DNA of 64,000 bases from Corynebacterium wankanglinii (GCA_014490595.1 CP061031.1:806001-870000), one strand, 5' to 3'. Counted from the first letter of the stretch, positions 1-9,503 are shown. Notes: a model not told the origin generated them from the sequence alone. Program-made: numbers and translations.

Positions 1-705
1 CGCGCCGTCGAAGCCGTGGTAGCGCGCGCCGGCGTGGCCGTGCCGCGCGTGCGCATCGAGGTGGACAAGCACGTCTTCGTTGCCGGCGGGATGGCAGGTG
101 GCTCCGCCGACGCGGCGGCCGCGCTCGTGGCCGCGAATGCGCTCGTGGCCGAGTATGGCGAACCGCTCTCGCCGCAAGTGCTGTACGAGCTCGCCGCCTC
201 GCTCGGCGCCGATGTCCCGTTCTCGCTCATGGGTGGCACGGCCCTGGGCACCGGCCGCGGCGACGAGCTGGTGGAGATGCTCTCGCGCGGGCGCCTGCAC
301 TGGGTGTTTATCAACCCCAAGATCGGCATCAATACCGGCAAAGCATTCTCGCTTCTCGACGACCTCCGGCACGGCAACCCCGCCCTGCTCCCTCACTTGG
401 ATTCAGCGCAGCTGTCGCAGGCGTTGACCTCGGGCGACGTGGGTCGCATCGCCGCGGCGCTCCACAACGACTTAGAGGAGCCCGCGCTAACGCTGCGCCC
501 GGTGCTCAAGCGGGTTCTCGCGGCTGCGGGGGATGCAGGCCGCCGCGCGATCGTCTCCGGGTCCGGGCCGACTGTGGCAGTGCTCTGCGACAGCGCTGAT
601 GCCACACGGTTCGCCGCTGAGCACGTGGCCGAGCAGTTCGACGCGTACGAGGTTTTCGTGGCTGAGGGCCCCGACCACGGTGCCGTTGTCGAACGTGTGA
701 GCTAA
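1..705 (+). CDS. ispE: 4-diphosphocytidyl-2-C-methyl-D-erythritol kinase, 5' truncated
   Basis: The reading frame is open from the first base, so the true start lies upstream of the window. IspE is the GHMP-family kinase that phosphorylates CDP-methylerythritol in the non-mevalonate (MEP) isoprenoid pathway in the cytosol. The glycine-rich GHMP motif GGMAGGSADAAA is visible about 28 residues into the fragment, and the C-terminal GSGPTV motif also fits the family. About 234 residues are present; the family is usually around 300, so the N-terminal quarter is missing. The next gene follows on the same strand after about 43 bases. Identity is secure; only the start cannot be given. Confidence 0.93.
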   Translation, partial: RAVEAVVARAGVAVPRVRIEVDKHVFVAGGMAGGSADAAAALVAANALVAEYGEPLSPQVLYELAASLGADVPFSLMGGTALGTGRGDELVEMLSRGRLHWVFINPKIGINTGKAFSLLDDLRHGNPALLPHLDSAQLSQALTSGDVGRIAAALHNDLEEPALTLRPVLKRVLAAAGDAGRRAIVSGSGPTVAVLCDSADATRFAAEHVAEQFDAYEVFVAEGPDHGAVVERVS

Positions 706-748
706 TTGGCCGTCGGGTGTGTCGGGTGCGCCCCGTAGTGTGCCTGAC

Positions 749-1849
749 ATGCCTCTCATCGACGCCACCCGCAATTACCTCGACGGCAACACCTCCACGG
801 TTGAGGCTCGCCTGAGCGATTTCGCACATCCCGTGCCGCCCACCGTGAAGGGGCGGCCAATCTGGGAACACCTCCCGCGGGTGAGCGAACTCAAGCGCGA
901 CGGCCACCCGCGGGCGGCGCTGGTGCTCGCGGAGGAGCTCATGTTTGCGATGCAGGACGCCGCGTGCTCGGACCCGGCGTGGGCGCTCGACATCTACGTC
1001 GCGGAGGTGGCGGCGCTGCATCACGGGCTGGGCCAGTACAGCGACGCGGCCGCTGCTATCCGCAGCTGGCTCGCAGCCGCGCCGCAGCCGCAGCACGCTA
1101 AAGCCCGCGTGAATCTGGAAAAACGCCTGGCCAAAGCGGAGGAGCACCTCGCGCGAAGGCACGGGCGCAATCCGGCGCCACACAAGGCAGCGTGGCAGGC
1201 GAAGGTGGCGGAGGAAAAACGCTTGCCCGCCACACCCCGCGCGGAGCTCACCGGGAAGGCGCGGGCACCGAAGAAGGTGGCGGCGGCGAAGTGGATACCG
1301 TCGACAAGCGTGCTGCTCGAAGACGAGTTCGTCGCCGTCGACTTCGAAACCGCCAACCGCCTTGCTGGCGCTTCGGCGTGCCAGGTGGCGTTAGTCAAGG
1401 TCGCGGACGGGGAGGTCGTGGACCAGTTGTGCACCTACCTGCGCCCGCCGGAGGAGTACATCCTGTTTGAGTTCAGCCACATCCACGGCATCGACCGTGG
1501 CGATGTCGAGGACGCGCCCAGCTGGTTCGATATCGCCGACCACATCGTAGATTTCGTCGGCGGTGCGCCCGTGTACGCGCATAACGCCACCTTCGACGCG
1601 TCGGTGTGGCGGGGCCTGGACCGCTATTACTTCACCGGCACCTACCCGGACCAGTTCTATTGCACCTGCCGGATGGCCAGGAGGCTGCTGCCGCACCTAG
1701 CGGACCACCGCCTGCCCACGGTTGCCGGGTATTGCGCCCCGGGGTTTGCGCTCAACCACCACCGGGCGGATTCGGATGCGCTGGCGTGCGCCCACATCGT
1801 GGCCCAGTTCCAACGCAGTCGAGGGCTGCACGACTTGCTGCCTGCGTAA
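749..1849 (+). CDS. DnaQ-like DEDDh 3'-5' exonuclease domain protein
   Basis: A protein of 366 residues with an uncharacterised, partly basic N-terminal half and a C-terminal RNase T/DnaQ-type exonuclease domain. The three exonuclease motifs are visible: Exo I as DFET near residue 197, Exo II as HNATFD near residue 277, and Exo III as HRADSDA near residue 340, the HxAxxD form of the DEDDh class. These residues bind two metal ions and cut 3' nucleotides from DNA or RNA. The ATG at 749 was preferred over an in-frame GTG at 719, which lies too close to ispE. It probably acts in DNA or RNA repair or turnover, but the substrate cannot be read from sequence. The neighbours give no further clue. Confidence 0.8.
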   Translation: MPLIDATRNYLDGNTSTVEARLSDFAHPVPPTVKGRPIWEHLPRVSELKRDGHPRAALVLAEELMFAMQDAACSDPAWALDIYVAEVAALHHGLGQYSDAAAAIRSWLAAAPQPQHAKARVNLEKRLAKAEEHLARRHGRNPAPHKAAWQAKVAEEKRLPATPRAELTGKARAPKKVAAAKWIPSTSVLLEDEFVAVDFETANRLAGASACQVALVKVADGEVVDQLCTYLRPPEEYILFEFSHIHGIDRGDVEDAPSWFDIADHIVDFVGGAPVYAHNATFDASVWRGLDRYYFTGTYPDQFYCTCRMARRLLPHLADHRLPTVAGYCAPGFALNHHRADSDALACAHIVAQFQRSRGLHDLLPA

Positions 1850-1863
1850 GATGAACAGCCGAT

Positions 1864-3432
1864 ATGGCTAACCTAATTAACCTGGAAAACGTCTCCAAAA
1901 CCTGGGGGCTCAAAACGCTGCTCGACGGCGTCTCCCTCGGCGTGCAAAGCGGGGAGCGTATCGGCATCGTCGGTGTCAACGGCGGCGGCAAAACCACCTT
2001 GCTGGAAGTGCTCACCGGTATCGAACCGCCGGATGCCGGCCGCGTGTCGCACACGTCCGACCTGCGCATGGCTGTGGTGACGCAGCGCTTTCTGCTCGAC
2101 GACGCCCTGACGGTCGGCCAAGCCGTTGTCGAGCCGCTTGGACTGCAGACCTTCGAATGGGCCTCAAACGCCAAGGTCCGCGAGGTGCTGCAGGGCACAG
2201 GCGTGGCCGATCTGGGCCTGGACACACCCGTGGGGCAGCTCTCCGGCGGGGAGCGCAGGCGGGTCAACCTCGCCGCGGCGCTCGCGCAGGACCTGGACCT
2301 GGTGGTCCTAGACGAGCCGACCAACCACCTCGACGTCGAGGGCGTGCAGTGGCTCGCTGACCACCTGCTGTCCCGCAAGCTCGCCGTCGTGGTGGTCACC
2401 CACGACCGCTGGTTCTTGGACACGGTCGCAACGTTGACCTGGGAGGTCCACGACGGCGCGGTGGACGTCTACGACGGCGGCTACAACGACTGGACCTTCG
2501 CCCGCGCCGAGCGCGCCCGCCAAGCCGATGCGATCGAGCAGCGCCGCCAGAACCTCGCCCGCAAAGAGCTGGCGTGGCTGCGCCGCGGCGCGCCTGCCCG
2601 CACCTCCAAGCCGCGTTACCGCATCGAGGCCGCCGAAGCGCTGATTAAGGACGTGCCGCCGCCGCGCGACACCGTCGAGCTGATGGCGTTTTCCAAGCAG
2701 CGCCAGGGCCGCGTGGTCATCGAGCTGGAAGACGCCCGCATCGATGCCCCGGACGGGCGCACCCTCGTCGACCATCTCACATGGAGGTTAGCGCCGGGCG
2801 AGCGCATCGGACTGGTCGGCGTCAACGGCTCCGGCAAAACCACGCTGCTGCGCGCCCTTGCCGGTGAACACCCGCTGGCTGCCGGCAAGCGCATCGAGGG
2901 GCAAACTACCCGCATCGGCTGGCTGCGCCAAGAGCTCGACGACCTCGATCCGGAGCGCCGCGTCATCGACGCTGTTGAGGACGTGGCCACCTACATCTCC
3001 TTTGGCAAGAAGGAGCTGTCCGCGTCTCAGCTCGCCGAGCGCCTCGGCTTTTCCCCGAAGCGGCAGCGCACTCCGGTTCGAGACCTCTCCGGCGGCGAGC
3101 GCCGCCGCCTGCAACTCACCCGCGTGCTCATGGCAGAGCCGAACGTGCTGCTTCTCGACGAGCCAACCAACGACCTGGACATCGACACACTCCAGGAGCT
3201 GGAAAACCTCCTCGACTCCTGGCCCGGCACCTTGGTGGTCATCTCGCACGACCGCTACCTCATCGAGCGCATCGCCGATTCCACCTACGCCCTCTTCGGC
3301 GACGGGAAGCTCACCAACCTGCCCGGCGGCATCCAGCAATACCTCGACACCCGCGCCGCGCAAGCCCGCACCGCCGGCACGCTGGATCTGGGGGAGGGAA
3401 ACCGGAGGACGTCGATAGGCAATCGGCCCTGA
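1864..3432 (+). CDS. ABC-F family ATPase (Uup-like), C-terminal domain frameshifted off
   Basis: A soluble duplicated ATP-binding cassette protein without membrane segments, the ABC-F type that acts on ribosomes. The first cassette has Walker A GVNGGGKTT (residues 37-45) and signature LSGGERRR (about 126). The second has GVNGSGKTT (about 318) and LSGGERRRL (about 408), each followed by LLDEPTNxLD. The frame ends 'RTSIGNRP' directly after the second cassette. The usual Uup coiled-coil C-terminus continues in another frame to 3659, so one base appears to be missing in the G-run at 3390-3394. Both ATPase domains are intact. It begins 14 bases after the exonuclease stop and may be co-transcribed with it. 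Confidence 0.85.
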   Translation: MANLINLENVSKTWGLKTLLDGVSLGVQSGERIGIVGVNGGGKTTLLEVLTGIEPPDAGRVSHTSDLRMAVVTQRFLLDDALTVGQAVVEPLGLQTFEWASNAKVREVLQGTGVADLGLDTPVGQLSGGERRRVNLAAALAQDLDLVVLDEPTNHLDVEGVQWLADHLLSRKLAVVVVTHDRWFLDTVATLTWEVHDGAVDVYDGGYNDWTFARAERARQADAIEQRRQNLARKELAWLRRGAPARTSKPRYRIEAAEALIKDVPPPRDTVELMAFSKQRQGRVVIELEDARIDAPDGRTLVDHLTWRLAPGERIGLVGVNGSGKTTLLRALAGEHPLAAGKRIEGQTTRIGWLRQELDDLDPERRVIDAVEDVATYISFGKKELSASQLAERLGFSPKRQRTPVRDLSGGERRRLQLTRVLMAEPNVLLLDEPTNDLDIDTLQELENLLDSWPGTLVVISHDRYLIERIADSTYALFGDGKLTNLPGGIQQYLDTRAAQARTAGTLDLGEGNRRTSIGNRP

Positions 3433-3659
3433 GCTCTCAGGAAGAGCGCGAACTGCGCAAACGGATGAACACGCTGGAGCGCAAGATTGCCAAGGAAGAC
3501 GAACGGGCGGCGGAGCTCGAGGCCGACATCGCGGCGCTGTCCGAGGCTGGTGATTTCGAAGCCATTGGCGCAAAGACCAAAGAACTGACCGCCGCGAAGG
3601 ATGCGCGCGAGGAGCTCGAGCTGGAATGGCTGGAGCTGGGAGAGCGATTAGAACGCTAG
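3390..3659 (+). pseudogene. Detached coiled-coil C-terminus of the ABC-F ATPase
   Basis: Reading from about 3390 in the frame shifted by one base gives a charged sequence (LSSQEERELRKRMNTLERKI, then heptad-like Glu/Lys/Leu stretches) ending at 3659. This is the typical ABC-F/Uup C-terminal extension, a helical hairpin that binds DNA or ribosomal RNA in homologues. It lacks its own ribosome binding site and makes sense only as the end of the upstream protein. Adding one G to the run at 3390-3394 would join the two into a protein of about 597 residues. It is therefore either the trace of a real frameshift or a sequencing undercall. Confidence 0.7.
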
Positions 3660-3669
3660 AGTAGGGCGC

Positions 3670-3993
3670 ATGATCCTGATTAACGTGCGATTCAAACCCC
3701 TGCCCGAAAACGTGGAGAACTTCCGCGAGCTAGTCAAGGATTTCACCGACGCCTCGCGCGCCGAGGAAGGCAACATCTTCTTCGACTGGTACCGCAACGA
3801 AGACAACCCGGATGAGTACCTGCTCATCGAGGCGTTCCAGGACGACGCCGCCGAAGCCCACGTCAACTCCGAGCACTTCAAGGCCGCGCAGGAATTCTTC
3901 CCCACGATCCTCAAAGAGACCCCCACCATCATCAACACCCTCATCGAGGGCAAAACCGAGTGGGACGAGATGGCGGAGTTCAAGGTCTCCTAA
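3670..3993 (+). CDS. Antibiotic biosynthesis monooxygenase (ABM/YgiN-like) domain protein
   Basis: A 107-residue protein of the dimeric alpha/beta-barrel (ABM) superfamily, which includes YgiN-like quinol monooxygenases. The start INVRFKPLPENVENF and the central FFDWYRN and YLLIEAF strands followed by an HFKAAQEFFP helix are typical. The length matches single-domain members. It starts 10 bases after the ABC-F C-terminal remnant, with a weak purine-rich site in 'agagtagggcgc'. No catalytic residue is diagnostic in this family, so quinol oxidation is only a family-level guess. The 171 bases that follow, up to 4164, contain no gene; they hold the promoter region of the transporter downstream. 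Confidence 0.7.
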   Translation: MILINVRFKPLPENVENFRELVKDFTDASRAEEGNIFFDWYRNEDNPDEYLLIEAFQDDAAEAHVNSEHFKAAQEFFPTILKETPTIINTLIEGKTEWDEMAEFKVS

Positions 3994-4164
3994 GCAGCGG
4001 TTGAAGCGGTCTGCGTGACCGCGACGGCTGCGTGCGAGCTGGTGAGACGCCCCCAGGGGGAGGGGATGTGGCGCGCGTTACCCCCGGTGTGTGACCGGTG
4101 GGGAACTCATACCTTACGATGTTGCGCGTCACATTAATTTCTCGTCTTCGAAAGGGGTGTCCCA

Positions 4165-5424
4165 GTGACCGCTCCGAAAAAGGCCACCGCCGGCGGCTCG
4201 ACCGCGGCAGATGCGCCAGCAGCCACCTCACCGGTGAAAGCCGGCATCGGCCCCATGATCGGCGCCATTTTTCTCATGGCCACCTCGGCCATCGGCCCCG
4301 GCTTCCTCACGCAAACGTCCGTGTTCACGGTCCAGATGGGCGCGGCATTCGCGTTTGCGATCCTGCTGTCGATCCTCGTGGACATCGCCATCCAGCTCAA
4401 CGTTTGGCGCATCCTCGGCGTGTCCGGGCTGCGCGCCAGCGAGCTGGCAAATGAGATCCTCCCCGGCCTTGGCTGGTTCCTCGCGATTCTCGTCGGCATC
4501 GGCGGTCTAGTCTTCAACATTGGCAACATCGCTGGCACCGGATTGGGCGTGCAGGCGCTGACGGGAGGGTCTGTCGATCCGAAGATCGGCGGTGCCATTT
4601 CCGCCATCATCGCAATCGTTGTTTTCCTCTGGAAGCGCGCAGGTGCTGCCCTGGATGTGATTGTGGGCATCCTCGGCGCCTTGATGATCGTGCTGATGCT
4701 GTACGTGGCGATCTCCTCCCACCCGCCTGTGGCCGAGGCAATGCGCCAAACCATCGCGCCGGAGAAGATCGATTTCAAAATCATCACCACCCTTATTGGC
4801 GGCTCCGTAGGCGGCTACATTGTGTTCGCGGGTGTGCACAGGCTTATCGACGCTGGGCACACAGGCCCTGAAAACCTCGACTATCTGACCAAGTCGTCCA
4901 TTACCGGGATTATCGTCACCGGCATTTTGCGTGTACTGCTCTTCCTAGCAGTACTCGGCGTTGTTACGACTGGTGTCGTCCTGTCGAAGGACAATACCGC
5001 GGCAGACGTTTTCTACCACGCGGCCGGTGAGTTTGGCCGCCGGGCATTCGGCCTCGTGCTGTGGGCGGCTGGCCTGTCGTCGGTCATCGGCGCGTCATTT
5101 ACCTCGATATCGTTCCTGACCAAACAGGGCTTCGACCCGAGGAAGCGCGGCTGGCTCACTGTTGGGTTCATCGTCGTCTCATCAGTGATCTACCTCTTCG
5201 TGGGTTCTGCTCCTCAGAGGCTGCTGCTCTTCGCAGGTGCATTCAACGGTTTGATTTTGCCGATCGGATTTGGGGTTGTCCTCTGGGCCGGCTTCTTCCG
5301 CAAGGATCTCCTAAAAGGTTGGGAGCCGCCCAAGTGGACCCTGTACGTGGGGCTGATCGTGCTCGTCGGTTGTGCCTGGATGGGGTGGTCTTCCATCTCC
5401 CGGCTCCCGGAGATTTGGGCGTAG
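4165..5424 (+). CDS. Nramp-family transporter (YcsG-like) of the 5-oxoproline locus
   Basis: An integral membrane protein of 419 residues with about 11 hydrophobic segments and a short Ala/Thr-rich cytosolic N-terminus. The first segment 'GPGFLTQTSVFTVQMGAAFA' resembles Nramp transmembrane helix 1, but the DPGN metal-binding motif of classical Mn/Fe transporters is absent, as in the YcsG branch. In B. subtilis ycsG sits with ycsF, ycsI and kipI-kipA, all of which have relatives here. An organic substrate of that pathway, such as 5-oxoproline or D-glutamate, is therefore as likely as a metal; this is inference. The GTG start at 4165 has AAAGGGG 7 bases upstream. The DUF1445 gene follows after 9 bases. 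Confidence 0.75.
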   Translation: MTAPKKATAGGSTAADAPAATSPVKAGIGPMIGAIFLMATSAIGPGFLTQTSVFTVQMGAAFAFAILLSILVDIAIQLNVWRILGVSGLRASELANEILPGLGWFLAILVGIGGLVFNIGNIAGTGLGVQALTGGSVDPKIGGAISAIIAIVVFLWKRAGAALDVIVGILGALMIVLMLYVAISSHPPVAEAMRQTIAPEKIDFKIITTLIGGSVGGYIVFAGVHRLIDAGHTGPENLDYLTKSSITGIIVTGILRVLLFLAVLGVVTTGVVLSKDNTAADVFYHAAGEFGRRAFGLVLWAAGLSSVIGASFTSISFLTKQGFDPRKRGWLTVGFIVVSSVIYLFVGSAPQRLLLFAGAFNGLILPIGFGVVLWAGFFRKDLLKGWEPPKWTLYVGLIVLVGCAWMGWSSISRLPEIWA

Positions 5425-5433
5425 CCTAGCTGT

Positions 5434-6216
5434 ATGCAGCCCGCTTTCATGCCTCCAGCGCAAGCCCGCGCGTTGTTCCGCACCACCGATGTGGCGACAA
5501 CGGCGGGCTTTTCCGCTGGCTACGCCCAGGCTAACCTTATCGCGCTGGACAAGAAGTACGCCTTCGATTTTCTGCTGTTTGCGCAGCGCAACCCGAAGCC
5601 GTGCCCGCTACTTGGCGTGCTCGAGCCAGGGCAGGTGACATCGCCGCTGCTCGCCGGCGGTGATATTCGCACCGACATCCCGTCCTACCGCGTGTTTTCG
5701 CATGGCTCGCTTATCGACGAACCTTCGGACGCTACCTCTTACTGGACCGATGACACCGTCGCGTTTCTCATCGGCTGCTCCTTCACCTTCGAACAGGCGC
5801 TGCTGGACAACGACGTGCCCGTTGCCCACATCGAGCAGGGCCGCAACGTGCCCATGTACTTGACCAACATCGACTGCGAACCCGCCGGTGTGTTCAGCGG
5901 AAAGATGGTGGTGTCCATGCGCCCCATCCCGGCGTCGCAGGTAGCTGACGCGGTGCGCATCACCTCCCGCTACCCAGCGGTGCACGGCGCGCCGGTGCAC
6001 GTGGGAGAGCCGGCGCTGATCGGCATTGCGGACCTGGACGCGTCGGATTTCGGGGAGGCCGTGGACATCCCTGCGGGCACCGTGCCGGTGTTTTGGGCGT
6101 GCGGGGTAACACCTCAGTCGATCGTGATGCACTCTAAGCCCGAGCTGGCCATCTGCCACGCGCCGGGCAAGATGCTCATCACCGACGCCCGGGATCTGAC
6201 CTATCAGGTTCCATAG
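5434..6216 (+). CDS. DUF1445 / D-glutamate cyclase family protein (YcsI-like)
   Basis: A 260-residue protein of the YcsI/DUF1445 family, annotated variously as putative hydro-lyase or D-glutamate cyclase family. Family signatures seen are [11 protein letters not shown] near residue 30, [14 protein letters not shown] near residue 110, the conserved [10 protein letters not shown] stretch, and the C-terminal FWACGVTPQ and [10 protein letters not shown]. The mammalian relative (DGLUCY) converts D-glutamate to 5-oxo-D-proline. With PxpABC nearby, a route from D-glutamate to 5-oxoproline to L-glutamate is a sensible inference. It is directly downstream of the Nramp-like transporter (9 bases) and probably in its operon. 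One copy of the window-wide 20-mer motif lies inside it at 5709-5728. Confidence 0.82.
   Translation: MQPAFMPPAQARALFRTTDVATTAGFSAGYAQANLIALDKKYAFDFLLFAQRNPKPCPLLGVLEPGQVTSPLLAGGDIRTDIPSYRVFSHGSLIDEPSDATSYWTDDTVAFLIGCSFTFEQALLDNDVPVAHIEQGRNVPMYLTNIDCEPAGVFSGKMVVSMRPIPASQVADAVRITSRYPAVHGAPVHVGEPALIGIADLDASDFGEAVDIPAGTVPVFWACGVTPQSIVMHSKPELAICHAPGKMLITDARDLTYQVP
5709..5728 (+). repeat. Copy of the 20-mer GCYTATCGACGMACCTTCGG
   Basis: An exact match to the extended iterated motif, here inside the DUF1445 coding region where it encodes part of SLIDEPS. The other three 20-base copies are at 35214, 43875 and 60307 (minus strand). Confidence 0.8.
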
Positions 6217-6319
6217 AGGGTGTGGCTGTGGATAACGTCCGTGTGCGTCGCCGGGGGTTGTCCACAGGTTTGGGTTTTGGGGGTTGTGTGGGTGTGCGGG
6301 GTGGTTAGTGTCTGTGGCC

Positions 6320-7381
6320 ATGAACCCGTTCGACGCACTGATCCAGGCGATGGCCGCAGAATCCATGGAGACACTGCGCCACTTCGACCTGTCCGTCGCA
6401 CTGGCCGCCGGCATGGCACCAGAGCGCGCCCGCGCATGGGCGGCGATGCAGGACGTCTACTACGGGGCGACAAAGTTCACCCGTAAACAAGCCCTCGCCG
6501 CGCAGAAAGCCCACGGGTTTTCCATCGACGAACTCGCCCTGATCGAACGCCGCATCAGCGGGGTCAAAGACACGGCCGAGCGGTGGCGGCTGCGCCTAGC
6601 CCTGCTCGAGGTGCGCGGCGGGTACCGCACGATTGAACACGCCGCACGCGAACTCATCCCCGCCGACACCACCCCGAAGAAAAAACAGGTCGCCTTCTCC
6701 CGGCCGAGAAACGGCCGGGCACGCATCACCATCGACACCACCGACCGCAACGCCGCCGACCTAGAACACCGCCTGCGTAGCAGCATTGATCCGTCGCTTC
6801 CGGCCGCACCCCAAATGGAACAAGAATTCTGGCGCATCCTCGACGGCGACACCGGCGGTGTCGTTGCCGCCGCACCCCGCCCGATCGTGATGGTGCCCAT
6901 CGACACCCACATGCGCATCCTCGCCGGTGCCGGCGACGAGATCGAACTGGTGCTCACCGACGGCACCACCATGACCGGGGCGGACTACCTTGCCGCCGAG
7001 TTCGGCGAGACACTGCAAGTCGCCGCATTCCACCCCACACACGGGGCGGTCAACCTGTACCGCACCACACGCTTGGCCAACCAGAAGCAGCGCGACCTTG
7101 CCGCCATGGTTTCCCCGGTGTGCGCGTTTCCCGACTGCCGCCACGGCGCATACGCGTGCCAGACGCACCACGTCACACCATGGCAACACGGCGGGCAGAC
7201 CAACCTGGACAACCTCGCCCCGCTATGGCGCTACCACAACCGCGTCAACGACGACGACCCCACACGACGCAAACGCGGCCGCATCACCATGGACCGCGGC
7301 GCACCCATATGGGCCTCACCAACCGGACACCACCACACAAACACCAACCAAGGAGCACTCAACCAACTCTTCGGCGGCTAG
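6320..7381 (+). CDS. DUF222 / HNH endonuclease domain protein
   Basis: A 353-residue protein with an N-terminal helical DUF222 (13E12-like) region and a C-terminal HNH nuclease domain. The HNH part shows paired cysteines (CAFPDC), then [12 protein letters not shown], then [14 protein letters not shown], the expected zinc-finger, HNH and metal-binding order near residues 275-325. Such proteins occur in many copies in corynebacteria and mycobacteria, and some lie in REP13E12 mobile elements. I see no flanking repeats proving mobility here. The ATG at 6320 was chosen because the upstream frame is low-complexity GTG-rich sequence. Its stop overlaps that of the opposing gene in a shared CTAG. It splits the 5-oxoproline locus in two. 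Confidence 0.83.
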   Translation: MNPFDALIQAMAAESMETLRHFDLSVALAAGMAPERARAWAAMQDVYYGATKFTRKQALAAQKAHGFSIDELALIERRISGVKDTAERWRLRLALLEVRGGYRTIEHAARELIPADTTPKKKQVAFSRPRNGRARITIDTTDRNAADLEHRLRSSIDPSLPAAPQMEQEFWRILDGDTGGVVAAAPRPIVMVPIDTHMRILAGAGDEIELVLTDGTTMTGADYLAAEFGETLQVAAFHPTHGAVNLYRTTRLANQKQRDLAAMVSPVCAFPDCRHGAYACQTHHVTPWQHGGQTNLDNLAPLWRYHNRVNDDDPTRRKRGRITMDRGAPIWASPTGHHHTNTNQGALNQLFGG

Positions 7382-7690
7382 GGGTTGTCGATGATCACCT
7401 TCATCACCTGGTGTGTATCGGCGTGGGAGAACGTCTCCCACGCCTGATCGAGCTGGTCCCACGTGAAGTGGTGGGTTGCAAGCGACGTGATTGGCAGGTC
7501 GTTCGCACGCGCCACAGCGCGAGATGAGCACCTTGTCGCCGGGTTTGAAGTTTTGCATCGCCTCGCAGATGGTGGTGGTGTCGATGCGGATGATTGCGTC
7601 TGTGGGGTCAAGGATGGTCGGTTTCGGGCGCGTGTCGACCCGGACGTCGCCTTCGCCGAAGTACGTGAGCGCTTGCATGGTCTCGGCCAT
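7378..7690 (-). pseudogene. Remnant of a zinc-dependent alcohol dehydrogenase
   Basis: Only pieces of a medium-chain dehydrogenase remain. From 7690 down, the N-terminus [20 protein letters not shown] is clear. The sequence then jumps to the fragment [10 protein letters not shown], which normally lies about 40 residues further on. After a frame change the C-terminal piece [20 protein letters not shown]...VMKVIIDNP is readable to 7378. The catalytic-zinc and Rossmann regions are missing, so roughly 240 residues have been lost in at least two deletions. This is genuine decay, unlike the single-base lesions elsewhere in the window. It lies between the HNH gene and the biotin carboxylase gene and shares a CTAG stop overlap with the former. 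Confidence 0.75.
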
Positions 7691-7758
7691 AGTGAGGGTC
7701 CCTCCGTCTGTTTGTGGCGGGAGACACCCTCATTCTATGGCCGTGACGTATCCCATTT

Positions 7759-9501
7759 CTAGGAGATTGTCGCGATGGTGGCGTTCGCCTTCACGCGCTC
7801 GCCCTGCTTTGCGGCGAGCGAGATCTGGCCGTCGCGCGGCGCCTTAATGGAGGATTCCATCTTCATCGCCTCGATGGTGGCGATTGCGTCGCCCTTGGAC
7901 ACAACGTCGCCGTCGGCGACGAGCCATTCCACGATCGTCGCTTCGTAGCTGGTGGTTACCGCGCCGGCCACGTCACCGGCTGGGGTGGAGGGTTCGGCTG
8001 GGCCGGAGCCGCCGCCACCGAGCAGTGCGACGGGGAAGCCGATGGTGTGCAGCCGCCCGTCGATTTCAACGACGACGTCGCGGCGCTCGTCGTAGATGTG
8101 CTCGATGTCCACACCGTTGTGCTTCTGCGACGGGGAGTAGTTGTGATCCACCCAGTCCGTGTACACGTCCAGCGAGTCGCCGGTGATTTCGGGTGCGTCC
8201 ACCATGTCGCGGTGGAACGGAAGGACGGTGCGCACACCCTCGATGTCGAATTCGCTGAGTGCCTGTTTGGCCCGGCGCAGCGCGGTGTCGCGGTCGGGGC
8301 CCCACACCACGAGCTTGCCCATCAACGAGTCGTAGTACGGCGGGATCTGGCCGCCGGTGCGCACGCCGGTGTCGATGCGCACGCCGGGGCCGGTGGGCAC
8401 GTCGAAGCGGGTGACGGTGCCTGGCGAGGGCGCGAACCCGTTGGTGACGTCTTCGGCGTTGATGCGGAATTCAAACGCGTGGCCGCTTATCGACGGATCG
8501 ATTCCGTTGCCAACGTCCTGGCCTTCAACGAAGGAGAGCGGCAGCCCGTCGGCGACCCGGAACTGCTCGGCGATGATGTCTACGCCGGTGACAGCCTCGG
8601 TGACGGGGTGCTCGACCTGGACGCGGGTGTTGACCTCCAAAAACGATACGGTGCCGTCCTCGGAGACGATGTATTCGACAGTGCCTGCAGACTGGTAGTT
8701 GGCCTTGCGGATGATTTCGCGCGCGCCTTCTTCGATGGCGGTGCGTTGCTCGTCGGTGAGGAACGGGGCTGGCGCTTCCTCGATCAGTTTCTGGAAGCGA
8801 CGCTGGGTGGAGCAGTCTCGGGTGCCGAGGACGGCGACGTTGCCGTGGGCGTCGGCAAGCACCTGCGCCTCCACGTGGCGGGGGTGGGTGAGGAACTTCT
8901 CCACGTAGCATTCCCCGCGTCCGAAGGCTTCCTTGGCCTCGCGGCCGGCGGAGGCGAAGCCTTCCTCGATGTCGGCCTCGTCGAAGACGACTTTCAGGCC
9001 GCGGCCGCCGCCGCCGAACGCCGCTTTGATGGCGATAGGCATGCCGTGTTCTTCAGCGAAGTCGCGCGCTTCTTCCCATGTGGACAGCGGCTCCCCGGTG
9101 CCGGGCGCGAGCGGCGCGTTCGCCTCGACGGCCAGCGCGCGGGCGGAGAGCTTGTCGCCGAGCAGCTCGATGGCCTCTGGCGAGGGGCCGATCCAGGTCA
9201 GGCCGGCCTGCTCGACGGTGCGGGCGAAGTCCGCGTTTTCAGACAGGAAGCCGTAGCCGGGGTGGAGGCAGTCGGCGCCGGCGTGGTGCGCGACCTCGAT
9301 CAGCGCCGGGATGTTCATGTACGTCTCGGCGGAGGTCTTGCCCGGCAGCAGGTAAGCCTCGTCGGCTACCTGCGTGTACAGGGCACCGGTGTCGGGCTCG
9401 GAGTAGACGGCGATGGAGCGGATGCCTAAATCGCGGGCGGTGCGTGCGATGCGCACGGCGATCTCGCCGCGGTTGGCAATCAGTACAGCAGAAAGAGTCA
9501 T
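7759..9501 (-). CDS. Biotin carboxylase fused to biotin carboxyl carrier domain
   Basis: A 580-residue protein. Residues 1-450 are a biotin carboxylase ATP-grasp unit (start IANRGEIAVRIARTARDLGI, HPGYGFLSEN, glycine loop AFGGGGRGLK, EVNTRVQVEHPVTE). The last 80 residues are a biotinyl domain with EAMKMES, whose lysine carries biotin. It carboxylates biotin using ATP and bicarbonate. Instead of an acetyl- or propionyl-CoA carboxyltransferase, the gene lies 2 bases after the fused PxpB-PxpC gene, whose domains are homologous to the urea carboxylase carboxyltransferase. A dedicated carboxylase with that partner is therefore more likely than AccBC of fatty-acid synthesis. It is the last gene of the pxpA operon. 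Confidence 0.85.
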   Translation of the reverse strand: MTLSAVLIANRGEIAVRIARTARDLGIRSIAVYSEPDTGALYTQVADEAYLLPGKTSAETYMNIPALIEVAHHAGADCLHPGYGFLSENADFARTVEQAGLTWIGPSPEAIELLGDKLSARALAVEANAPLAPGTGEPLSTWEEARDFAEEHGMPIAIKAAFGGGGRGLKVVFDEADIEEGFASAGREAKEAFGRGECYVEKFLTHPRHVEAQVLADAHGNVAVLGTRDCSTQRRFQKLIEEAPAPFLTDEQRTAIEEGAREIIRKANYQSAGTVEYIVSEDGTVSFLEVNTRVQVEHPVTEAVTGVDIIAEQFRVADGLPLSFVEGQDVGNGIDPSISGHAFEFRINAEDVTNGFAPSPGTVTRFDVPTGPGVRIDTGVRTGGQIPPYYDSLMGKLVVWGPDRDTALRRAKQALSEFDIEGVRTVLPFHRDMVDAPEITGDSLDVYTDWVDHNYSPSQKHNGVDIEHIYDERRDVVVEIDGRLHTIGFPVALLGGGGSGPAEPSTPAGDVAGAVTTSYEATIVEWLVADGDVVSKGDAIATIEAMKMESSIKAPRDGQISLAAKQGERVKANATIATIS

Positions 9502-9503
9502 CC

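Noticed and set aside
3380..3400. Programmed frameshift in the ABC-F gene
   Set aside because: The G-run could slip, but there is no stimulatory structure or ribosome-site-like element, the same lesion type recurs in unrelated genes, and the family is not known for programmed shifts.
8047..9429. A 460-codon open frame antisense to the biotin carboxylase gene
   Set aside because: It is a mirror of a GC-rich, strongly biased gene with clear family motifs; its own translation has no recognisable domain and no ribosome site. The same applies to long antisense frames at 28124-29170, 32177-33571, 52284-54080 and 56206-57594.
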